Shown here: piece after piece, positions 1-5,870 of the stretch | Layout of the letters: each line of letters begins with the position of its first letter | How positions within the stretch are numbered: position 1 is the first letter of the stretch | Assembly (NCBI GenBank): GCA_021825955.1 | Contig: JAKAEH010000069.1 | Coordinates: forward strand, 1 to 5,870 | Length of the DNA stretch: 5,870 bases | Source of the DNA: a bacterium | GTDB lineage: Bacteria > Patescibacteria > Microgenomatia > Levybacterales > UBA12049 | Direction of reading: 5' to 3' | Translations under genes and position numbers: made by a program | Notes under the pieces: generated by a model | Databases searched by the model: none | Seen by the model: only the letters and a program-made list of their open reading frames with translations | What the model was told of the DNA's origin: nothing

Positions 1-131
1 TGATCTCTCTTTTCACAGATTAGGGTTATTTCGTGATTCTCCGAAACATGTTTTATTAGATTAAAGAGCCTTATTTCTCCGCCCGATCGAAGCGGAAAAG
101 GAAGGTATGATGAAACTATTAATATTTTCAT
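1..131 (-). CDS. N-terminus of a GT-B (family 4-like) glycosyltransferase, 3' truncated by window edge
   Basis: Only the first 43 codons lie in the window; the gene continues past base 1. The peptide starts MKILIVSSYLPFPLRSGG and continues through RLFNLIKHVSENHEITLIC. This is the usual first strand, loop and helix of the donor-independent N-terminal Rossmann domain of GT4-type glycosyltransferases: a hydrophobic beta strand, a P-x-P loop, a Gly-Gly turn, then R-x-x-N-L and a H-E-[IV]-T-L second strand. Such enzymes are cytoplasmic or membrane-associated and transfer a sugar from a nucleotide-sugar donor to a growing lipid-linked glycan. The ATG (131-129) overlaps the TGA stop of the upstream GT39-like gene as ATGA, and no Shine-Dalgarno is visible in the AT-rich bases before it, so translation is probably coupled. 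The C-terminal donor-binding domain with the E-x7-E motif is outside the window, so sugar specificity cannot be inferred. It could belong to another GT-B family with the same N-terminal fold. Confidence 0.82.
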   Translation of the reverse strand, partial: MKILIVSSYLPFPLRSGGEIRLFNLIKHVSENHEITLICEKRD

Positions 132-1582
132 GGTTTTTGTTTTAAATCAAAAATTACGTATTGATTTGTTTTCGCAATTATTTTATACGTTTTTCCAAGA
201 CCTAAATCAACCTGAGTTGGATTTGCCAAAATCAGATAGCTAGCTCCCATTCGTATCATCTCCGGCAACCCTTTTTCAAAGCTCGCCCATCCGCTTCTTT
301 TTGTTTGATATAAAAAGGAAGTATCGCCGTTATAATTTGCTATAACTTTGGCGTTTTTAGGAGTTAATTTATCAACTGCAGCCCCGGCAGCAATTATTGA
401 GGGATTGTTAATGTTAAAATAATCTTTAACCTGCTGCCATGCAAAATAAAAACCTAAAAACATCAATGCTACCACTGCTGCTGCTCCCAGATATTTATAA
501 ATTTTTTCTAATCTTTCAAAAATAAATATTGCTCCTAAAGATAAAACAATAGAGATCGACGGAATTATCAGAATCTGGTAATAATCGTGCTGTACATTTC
601 CCGTTGCTATTACAGTTATATAAATAACGCTGGAAAGAAGAAATGACAAAACAAAAAAAAGATCTTTTTGTTTATATTTTTTAAAGAAAGCGGAGAAGAA
701 AATAATTACCCCAAAATAACCCAAGATTAATTTTGTAAATCTCTCGTAGACTATCCATCTAAAGAATGCCGGCCTAAATCTAATGCCGTTACCGTTAAAA
801 AGCCAACTACTTGCCGGAATTCCTGCAGGAAAATTTGTCATCCATATCCTCCACAGAGCAAGAGGAATAACGCTCAAAACCAAAAATACATAAAATTGCC
901 ATTTTTTTATAAATGAAAAACCGTATTTTTCGTAGGCAGAATATATCATTGGGAGAGTAAAAAATAATGCATAAGGTTTAAGTAAAAAGGCGCTAAGCGT
1001 AAATAATAAAGTCAGAAAAAACCATAAATTAATAACTGATAATTTCTTTTGCTCAAGCCATTTGTCAAAAAAATATATTCCTCCCAGAATCGCAGTTACC
1101 ATAGACGGATCCGGCAGAATTGTCCTTGAATAATAAATATTGAATGGAATAAACATAAAGAAAAGAGAGGAAAGGATTCCCGCGGTAGAGCCGAATCTTT
1201 TCTTGATAATTAAATATAAGAACACGCCGGAGAGAAGCGAAGCAAAAATAGTTACCAGCCTTCCCCACTCTTCTAGAGTAAGTAGCCCAAATGTCTTAAA
1301 AAATCCTGCCTGAAGAACATTATAAATCGGAAATTCAACAAATCTGTACCCGTTAGGATTATCAATCCCCGACGGGACATTAGATAAGTCTTCAAATCGC
1401 GGATGAAGAATGTCAAAACCTGTTTGAAGAAAGCTTCTTGATACTGCCGAAGTATCTGCCTGGCGCCAACTATGCCAATCTGCAATCGGATTATTAAATC
1501 TGTATAGACGCACCAGGAAGCCTGCAAGTAGAATTAACGTTAAAAAGAGTATTTCAAGCTTAGTAGAAAATTTTAATTTCAC
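128..1582 (-). CDS. GT39/ArnT-like integral membrane glycosyltransferase (GT-C fold), 484 aa
   Basis: This is a polytopic membrane protein. Residues 9-26 form the first membrane helix. The large first extracytoplasmic loop follows with DWHSWRQADT (35-44), a motif seen in bacterial GT39-like proteins; D43 or D35 is the candidate catalytic acid. Other family-like signals are FVEFPIY (81-87), RTILPDPS (153-160), LLKPYALFF (200-208) and QHDYYQ (331-336). Roughly ten further hydrophobic helices lie between about 109 and 382. A soluble, extracytoplasmic C-terminal domain spans about 392-484. Characterised relatives (PMT, ArnT) transfer a sugar from a polyprenyl-phosphate carrier to a lipid, glycan or protein on the outer face of the membrane; donor and acceptor here are unknown. 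The start is GTG (1582-1580). It is the only plausible initiator because an in-frame TAA lies at 1597-1595 and no ATG/GTG/TTG occurs between. It begins 7 bases after the stop of the preceding gene, with no clear Shine-Dalgarno (AAACAAACA upstream). Its TGA stop overlaps the next gene's ATG. Confidence 0.88.
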   Translation of the reverse strand: MKLKFSTKLEILFLTLILLAGFLVRLYRFNNPIADWHSWRQADTSAVSRSFLQTGFDILHPRFEDLSNVPSGIDNPNGYRFVEFPIYNVLQAGFFKTFGLLTLEEWGRLVTIFASLLSGVFLYLIIKKRFGSTAGILSSLFFMFIPFNIYYSRTILPDPSMVTAILGGIYFFDKWLEQKKLSVINLWFFLTLLFTLSAFLLKPYALFFTLPMIYSAYEKYGFSFIKKWQFYVFLVLSVIPLALWRIWMTNFPAGIPASSWLFNGNGIRFRPAFFRWIVYERFTKLILGYFGVIIFFSAFFKKYKQKDLFFVLSFLLSSVIYITVIATGNVQHDYYQILIIPSISIVLSLGAIFIFERLEKIYKYLGAAAVVALMFLGFYFAWQQVKDYFNINNPSIIAAGAAVDKLTPKNAKVIANYNGDTSFLYQTKRSGWASFEKGLPEMIRMGASYLILANPTQVDLGLGKTYKIIAKTNQYVIFDLKQKP

Positions 1583-1589
1583 TGTTTGT

Positions 1590-4500
1590 TTATTTTACCA
1601 GTCTTTGCCCTATTTCCGAAATCCTACCGTCGTCGTTAAACATGAATATCTTATTGTAAGTTGAATTACCAACTTCCTCCAGGGCTGTTGTCAGATCTTT
1701 ATCCTGATAAACTTGCGCCTTATCGTTTTTAACAGCGAACCAAACGGCATCACTTAAGCCTACAGGAAATACCCATGACTGATTATATTTAATTGGAACA
1801 TTCACGAAATGGAATTGTATCGGACCCTGCGACCAGTAGTTATTGTAGAGTGCGTCAAAAGAAACAAAGAAATTATTTACTTTTGATGAAGCACCTGCCC
1901 AATCAGCAGCAGTCTGCTCTGCGGAAATTATATGGAACAATGAAAAAATTAAAACAAAAATAGTTATTGCTAAAACCGCTATCTGTTTACCACTATCAAG
2001 AAAATAGTTGTAAAATTTCTTAATAAGCATGACTATTATGGGCACTATGCCAAGGGTCGCCATATAACTGTACCTCGAGGTAATATTACCCAGTCCCAAG
2101 AACGGAAGAAGTGCAACTATAAAAAACGCAAAGCCAAAAATAACAATTGCTTTTTCGTCTTTATCAAAAAATTTGCGCAGGAGTTTGTACAGAAATACCG
2201 CCAGTATCAATACCCCAAGTATCGCTACAAACGACCAAGCTAAATTACCTTTTGCAATTAGACGGAGCTTCTCGTAAAAATTGATTGAACTCGGCCCTAT
2301 AAGGGCAAGCGCAATATAACCTAAAATATTTCCGGCTATGTTAAACGGCAACTTAACAATGTCGTAATTGTAGTCACCGCTAAACCAATGACTATTGCTA
2401 AATATCCTTAGTACAAGGTATCCTGCAACAGGCACAAAAAGCAAAAGCCAATTTTTGCTTTTAATAGTATTTTTGACTTCAGAAAGCCCGTCTTTTGCTT
2501 TGTACGCTAAAATAAGAAGAGGAAAAACAACGCCCAACTCATGAAAAAGAAGAGCGAGGGCAAAAGCAATAAAAGAAGCTAAATAATAATATGTCTTTTT
2601 ACTCTCCTCCCATTTAATAAACAGCAATAATCCCAAAAGACCCAGTGCGGCATTAAATAAGTGTCCTGTTGAAGCAATCCAGTAAACCATTTCCGTATAA
2701 CCGCTTAAAACCAGGAATAAAAAGGAAGACAGGAAAGACCACAATGTATTCTTGAATATTTTTTTAACAAGAATAAAGAATAATACGGCTACAGCAAAAT
2801 GAAGGAATATCGAAACCAGATGATAGAGAACAGGATTTAACCAGAAGAAATGATACATAAAATAGAAATATAATTTTGTACCGGGCCTGTAGAAAAATCC
2901 GTCGGACTGGGTGAAATAAGTAAGCAAATTACGAGGCGCCTGCGCTGCCCACCTTAGCCAGGTAAAATCATCTCCGATAAAGAAATTATTAATAGTCTGA
3001 TAATACAGAATTCCTGTTAGTCCCAAAAGATAAACTACAACAGCATAGGTTGAAGACGCTAACTTTTTAAGCTCCGAGAGTAAATTAACGGTTTGTTTTT
3101 GAGACAGAACAAATATTCCAAAGCTTATGCCCATCAGCATCCAGAGTAAGTATGCGATTTTTGAAGACTCAAAGACATCAATAAGACTTGCATTCAAAGC
3201 AAGACCTATAAGACCTGCAGAAAACCCTACTATAAAACTTTTTTCAAGACCCGGCGATAAATCTTTCCATGAATTTTTAAGATAAATTCCATAAGATAAA
3301 AATAATATAAGAAACGTCAAAAATCCTAAAAGTCCGGTTTCCGCCAATATTCTTAAATAATTGTTATCAACCGCAAGACTTACCGAACCATATCCGCTCC
3401 CTGTAAGAATATTCCTCGTAAAAGCGTCTATCGCCCTTGGCCATTCTCCCTGGAATCTTGTGGTAAAAGACAAATCATAGGCCGCTGCGCGTTTTACTAT
3501 AAAATTGCCGTGCAAAACTACAAACTGAGCGGACAAAGACGCTTTGACGTTAGGCGGAAATTCGTAGAAGAAACTTCCTACTCGCTGGACAACAGGAGAA
3601 AGAGCCAAATTAATATATCCTGTCCCTTGCGGCAGAGTTTCTCCCGTTGATACGTTAACAGCCTCTACCAGTGGCACTACCGGAGGAATGTACTCAAACG
3701 GCAAGATTGCCGAAAGAGACGCGGAAGGCTCTCCGGACTGGCCTGCCAACTGGTTTACCAATTCTGTTTCATCTTTTACACGTCTTTGTAAAACAATCTT
3801 ATCCTTAAAATAACTTGCAGGCATAAATCTAACATGCCCCACGGAATCACCACTCTGCGCATCTACCAACACGTCAACATTACTGACAGTACTGTTAAAC
3901 CGGCTTAGAAGCTCCGGCTTCAATGCAAAAAATGCCACTGCGAAAATCAAAATAATCGGAATCGAAATGAGCGCAAGTTTTCTTTTTTGAAACAGCAGTA
4001 CTATAAAAATGCCTATTAAGGCAGCAAAAAATGAAACTCGTGATACGGTCCAGAATAAAAGAAGAAAAGAAGAAAGAGCTAGCAGCAAGAGAAATGCTTT
4101 TACAAAAAGATTTTTTAATCCGAAAATTAAACTTACAACAATCGGAATAAGAATTACAAGGTATGCGGCCAAATCATAATGTCCGGCAAAAGTAGACGGC
4201 ACTCTGGATAATTGAGAAAGTTGAATTGGAATCCCTTTAGCAAACTCCTCATTACTTGTGAGAAACGCGGGAAAGCCAAAATATTTTTGCCCCATTCCAT
4301 AAAGGATTACTCCTATGAGCGTGAAAAGTAATACTGTAGCCACAAAACGCAGCTCGCTTCTATTTTTCATGGCTGCGAATGCAACGAAAAATAAGCTAAG
4401 ATATTCAACATGTCTAACCAAACTCAAGAATGCTACGTTTGGAAAAACATTCGCAAGGGTTGGAAAAATCAATAACACCCCGTTAAAAGTTGCAATAGCC

Positions 4501-4745
4501 CCAACTATCCAGAATGCAAAAATAGGAAGAGTTAAAGGAGTTTTAAGATTGAATTTTTTGCGGAATAACAAAACGAGCCAGGATAAAAGAACTCCCACTA
4601 TTAGAAAATCCTCAACTCTAACGTAAACCCACGTGTTCCTGATATTAATTAGAGGTAATTTTGGATATAGCGGTATAAAAGCAAGAAGTACCAGTATCTC
4701 TACAAATAAAATATTTTCCTTAATCTTTGCAAAAAATTTTTTCAT
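1590..4745 (-). CDS. Fusion membrane protein: Wzy/WaaL-like O-antigen polymerase/ligase half plus GT-C (PMT/TMTC-like) half, 1051 aa
   Basis: The open frame encodes two membrane enzymes in one chain. Residues 1-550 have about 12 hydrophobic helices and O-antigen ligase/polymerase (Wzy_C-type) features. These are RVPSTFAGHYDLAAYL (181-196), WTVSRVSFFAALIG (232-245), a large extracytoplasmic loop (about 276-465), and its distal signature W-P-R-A (435-438), NILTGSGYGS (445-454) and DNNYLRILAETGLLGF (460-475). A short Lys-containing linker (550-565) leads to a second polytopic unit (about 566-1051). That unit carries FFIGDDFTW (588-596, candidate metal/carrier-binding acids D592 and D593), FYRP (618-621), FHELGVVFPLL (734-744) and SRYSYMATLG (890-899), then a soluble tail from about 940. 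These resemble PMT/TMTC-like GT-C enzymes that use polyprenyl-phosphate sugars. Usual Wzy/WaaL proteins are about 400-450 residues, so this is over twice that size. No Met codon occurs near the junction that would start a separate protein. The ATG overlaps the GT2 stop as ATGA. The fold calls are solid; whether it is a polymerase, a ligase or a protein-O-glycosylating ligase is open. Confidence 0.87.
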   Translation of the reverse strand: MKKFFAKIKENILFVEILVLLAFIPLYPKLPLINIRNTWVYVRVEDFLIVGVLLSWLVLLFRKKFNLKTPLTLPIFAFWIVGAIATFNGVLLIFPTLANVFPNVAFLSLVRHVEYLSLFFVAFAAMKNRSELRFVATVLLFTLIGVILYGMGQKYFGFPAFLTSNEEFAKGIPIQLSQLSRVPSTFAGHYDLAAYLVILIPIVVSLIFGLKNLFVKAFLLLLALSSFLLLFWTVSRVSFFAALIGIFIVLLFQKRKLALISIPIILIFAVAFFALKPELLSRFNSTVSNVDVLVDAQSGDSVGHVRFMPASYFKDKIVLQRRVKDETELVNQLAGQSGEPSASLSAILPFEYIPPVVPLVEAVNVSTGETLPQGTGYINLALSPVVQRVGSFFYEFPPNVKASLSAQFVVLHGNFIVKRAAAYDLSFTTRFQGEWPRAIDAFTRNILTGSGYGSVSLAVDNNYLRILAETGLLGFLTFLILFLSYGIYLKNSWKDLSPGLEKSFIVGFSAGLIGLALNASLIDVFESSKIAYLLWMLMGISFGIFVLSQKQTVNLLSELKKLASSTYAVVVYLLGLTGILYYQTINNFFIGDDFTWLRWAAQAPRNLLTYFTQSDGFFYRPGTKLYFYFMYHFFWLNPVLYHLVSIFLHFAVAVLFFILVKKIFKNTLWSFLSSFLFLVLSGYTEMVYWIASTGHLFNAALGLLGLLLFIKWEESKKTYYYLASFIAFALALLFHELGVVFPLLILAYKAKDGLSEVKNTIKSKNWLLLFVPVAGYLVLRIFSNSHWFSGDYNYDIVKLPFNIAGNILGYIALALIGPSSINFYEKLRLIAKGNLAWSFVAILGVLILAVFLYKLLRKFFDKDEKAIVIFGFAFFIVALLPFLGLGNITSRYSYMATLGIVPIIVMLIKKFYNYFLDSGKQIAVLAITIFVLIFSLFHIISAEQTAADWAGASSKVNNFFVSFDALYNNYWSQGPIQFHFVNVPIKYNQSWVFPVGLSDAVWFAVKNDKAQVYQDKDLTTALEEVGNSTYNKIFMFNDDGRISEIGQRLVK

Positions 4746-5602
4746 ATTTCAAGAATCTGCGAATAAGTTGTTTGTAAGTATTTATTATCAAGTATTTTAC
4801 CCAAAACTACAAGGATCATTGCCTTTAGCCTAAACATATTTCTGGCAACTTGGTATTCAAATTTACTTTTATGTTTTTTATAAAAAATGAGTAAGCTTTT
4901 ATATATGCTTACAACCGCAAAAGTTCTTCCGGAGCTTTTTCCTTCTTCATGAAAAAGCATAATCTCCGGGAAAAAATAAGTGTCGAGTCCTTTTTCTTTG
5001 GCTCTGAAACAAAAATCCATATCTTCGAGATACATAAAAATGTCTTTATCAAACCCGCCGAGTTTTTGAAAAATGCTTTTTTTGATCATCATGCTTGCTC
5101 CGCTGACCCACTCAACTTTTTTTACAACATTCGGGCTCTCCCGAACCAACTTATTGAACCCGAAAAGCATCAGAAAGAGATTAAATAAGCTATAAAATTT
5201 TCCGCTTGATAGCTGATTTGTGCCGTCTTCGTTTTTTAACTTTGCTCCTAAAATTCCCGTATTTTCATTTCTTTCAAGAAAATTTATCATTTTTAAGAAC
5301 CCCTGATCTTTTATTAAAGTGTCCGAATTTAGAAAAAGAAGGTATTTACCCGCGGCGTTTTTTGCTCCCAGATTACATCCTTTTGAAAATCCAAGGTTTT
5401 CTTTACTCTCCACTACGCTAAGTCCTTTAAACCTTAGTCTTCTAAGAGTAGCTAGACTGCCGTCTGAAGATGCGTTATCAACTACAATGATTTCAAACCT
5501 ACTCTTGCTTAATTCGTTTTTGTATTGTTCTGCTACAGAACGTATGCAATCAACAGTTAAGTCTTTGGTGTTATAGCTTAAGATTATTATTGATAATTCC
5601 AT
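4742..5602 (-). CDS. Family 2 glycosyltransferase (WbbL/rhamnosyltransferase-like), 286 aa
   Basis: This is a complete GT-A fold glycosyltransferase, predicted to act at the cytoplasmic face and move a sugar from a nucleotide donor to a lipid-linked glycan intermediate. The N-terminal nucleotide-binding signature is SIIILSYNT (4-12) followed by VVDNASSDGS (40-49). ENLGFSKGCNLG (68-79) and FLNSDT (90-95) follow, the latter holding the metal-binding N-S-D version of the DXD motif. WVSGASMMIKKSIFQKLGGFD (165-185), with the catalytic-side YLEDMDFCFR (191-200) and H218-E-E-G-K-S-S, completes the WbbL-like acceptor/base region. A hydrophobic, basic C-terminal segment (about 228-275) may be a membrane-associated amphipathic tail. 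Length is normal for the family (about 280-310). The ATG (5602-5600) is preceded by a purine-rich AAGAAAG lying too close to be a good Shine-Dalgarno. The start is supported because the conserved first beta strand begins at residue 3. The gene lies 18 bases after the acyltransferase stop and overlaps the next gene by four bases. The rhamnosyl specificity suggested by the subfamily name is not demonstrable from sequence. Confidence 0.93.
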   Translation of the reverse strand: MELSIIILSYNTKDLTVDCIRSVAEQYKNELSKSRFEIIVVDNASSDGSLATLRRLRFKGLSVVESKENLGFSKGCNLGAKNAAGKYLLFLNSDTLIKDQGFLKMINFLERNENTGILGAKLKNEDGTNQLSSGKFYSLFNLFLMLFGFNKLVRESPNVVKKVEWVSGASMMIKKSIFQKLGGFDKDIFMYLEDMDFCFRAKEKGLDTYFFPEIMLFHEEGKSSGRTFAVVSIYKSLLIFYKKHKSKFEYQVARNMFRLKAMILVVLGKILDNKYLQTTYSQILEI

Positions 5603-5620
5603 GCTTTCTTGAATGTTTCA

Positions 5621-5870
5621 TTACCTAAACCATGCGGCTCTGCCAAGTTTATAATTTGGCTCTTTATTTTGTCTCTCACCGATCTCTTTTGCAGGAACTC
5701 CTCCGACTATTTTAAATTCATCAACATCTTTTGTAACTACTGCGCCCGCCCCGACTACCGCACCCTTATGAATAGTAACGCCGGGAAGGATTATCGCTCT
5801 GGGACCGATAAAAACGTAATCTTCAATAATAACCGGCGCTTTTACCGCTTTTTCCACTCCTGCAAAATTT
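5621..5870 (-). CDS. Hexapeptide-repeat (left-handed beta-helix) acyltransferase, 5' truncated by window edge
   Basis: The C-terminal 82 residues are present. The frame is open to base 5870 (first complete codons Asn-Phe-Ala-Gly-Val), so the gene starts outside the window. The GTG at 5857-5855 is best read as an internal Val because conserved beta-helix sequence continues across it and the GGAG overlapping it is not positioned as a ribosome site. Hexapeptide turns are clear: PVIIED, YVFIGP, RAIILP, GVTIHK, GAVVGA, GAVVTK. They are followed by the family's closing motif IVGGVPAKEIGER and a short basic tail ending in AAWFR. Relatives such as WcaF, WbbJ and Maa-type O-acetyltransferases move an acetyl group from acetyl-CoA to a sugar hydroxyl, and related members N-acetylate nucleotide amino-sugars. 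The catalytic His normally lies upstream of this fragment and cannot be checked. Its position directly before glycosyltransferases suggests decoration of the same surface glycan or its sugar precursor. The TAA stop is at 5623-5621. Confidence 0.92.
   Translation of the reverse strand, partial: NFAGVEKAVKAPVIIEDYVFIGPRAIILPGVTIHKGAVVGAGAVVTKDVDEFKIVGGVPAKEIGERQNKEPNYKLGRAAWFR

Noticed and set aside
1065..1527. Two short minus-strand frames inside the 484-aa gene.
   Set aside because: Both are out of frame within a conserved GT39-like coding sequence and show no domain or start-site support.
128..4745. UGA recoding (Gly) as in Gracilibacteria/Absconditabacteria.
   Set aside because: TGA closes two genes exactly at ATGA overlaps with the next start, and the family-expected C-termini end there, so TGA acts as a stop.
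4315..5576. Plus-strand open frames (about 66-103 codons) opposite the 1051-aa and GT2 genes.
   Set aside because: They lie entirely or almost entirely antisense to well-supported genes, lack recognisable domains, and have the composition expected of complementary-strand shadows.
5603..5620. Possible promoter or terminator between the acyltransferase and GT2 genes.
   Set aside because: The gap is only 18 bases, with no inverted repeat, T-run or -10/-35 pair.
5621..5857. Treating the acyltransferase fragment as a complete 78-residue gene starting at GTG 5857.
   Set aside because: The frame stays open upstream to the window edge with family-like residues (N-F-A-G-V-E-K). The family is normally about 180-220 residues and its catalytic His would be upstream, so this is a truncated gene.

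Overview
The window is a single-strand block of five genes, all read on the minus strand, so transcription runs from high to low coordinates. It looks like part of a cell-surface glycan (O-antigen, capsule or S-layer/glycoprotein sugar) assembly operon. The sequence is AT-rich, with many AAA/TTT codons and Lys/Ile/Phe-rich membrane proteins. The style of the O-antigen-ligase-like and GT-C membrane proteins resembles those I know from Candidate Phyla Radiation (Patescibacteria) genomes, perhaps Microgenomates. That assignment is inference from protein style only; no rRNA or ribosomal marker is present. TGA is used as a true stop at two tightly overlapping gene junctions. This argues for the standard bacterial code and against the UGA-Gly code of Gracilibacteria/Absconditabacteria.

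Layout in transcription order: (1) 5870-5621, the 3' end of a left-handed beta-helix (hexapeptide) acyltransferase, cut by the window edge; (2) 5602-4742, a family 2 (GT-A) glycosyltransferase of the WbbL/rhamnosyltransferase type; (3) 4745-1590, a 1051-residue polytopic membrane protein joining a Wzy/WaaL-like O-antigen polymerase/ligase half to a GT-C (PMT/GT39-like) half; (4) 1582-128, a 484-residue GT39/ArnT-like GT-C membrane glycosyltransferase with a GTG start; (5) 131-1, the first 43 codons of a GT-B (family 4-like) glycosyltransferase running off the other edge.

The genes are packed very closely. Two junctions are 4-base ATGA overlaps and the other two gaps are 18 and 7 bases. There is no room for internal promoters or terminators, and I see no convincing Shine-Dalgarno sequence at any of the four visible starts, so co-transcription and translational coupling are likely. 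A reasonable model is that the GT2 and GT4 enzymes build a lipid-linked oligosaccharide on the cytoplasmic face and the acyltransferase decorates a sugar. The GT-C proteins would then use polyprenyl-phosphate-linked sugars on the outer face, and the Wzy/WaaL-like half would polymerise the glycan or transfer it to an acceptor. The least ordinary object is the Wzy/WaaL-GT-C fusion, which also carries an enlarged, proline-punctuated extracytoplasmic insert in its first half. No RNA genes, mobile elements, CRISPR arrays or significant repeats were seen, and no stretch over 20 bases lies outside a coding region.
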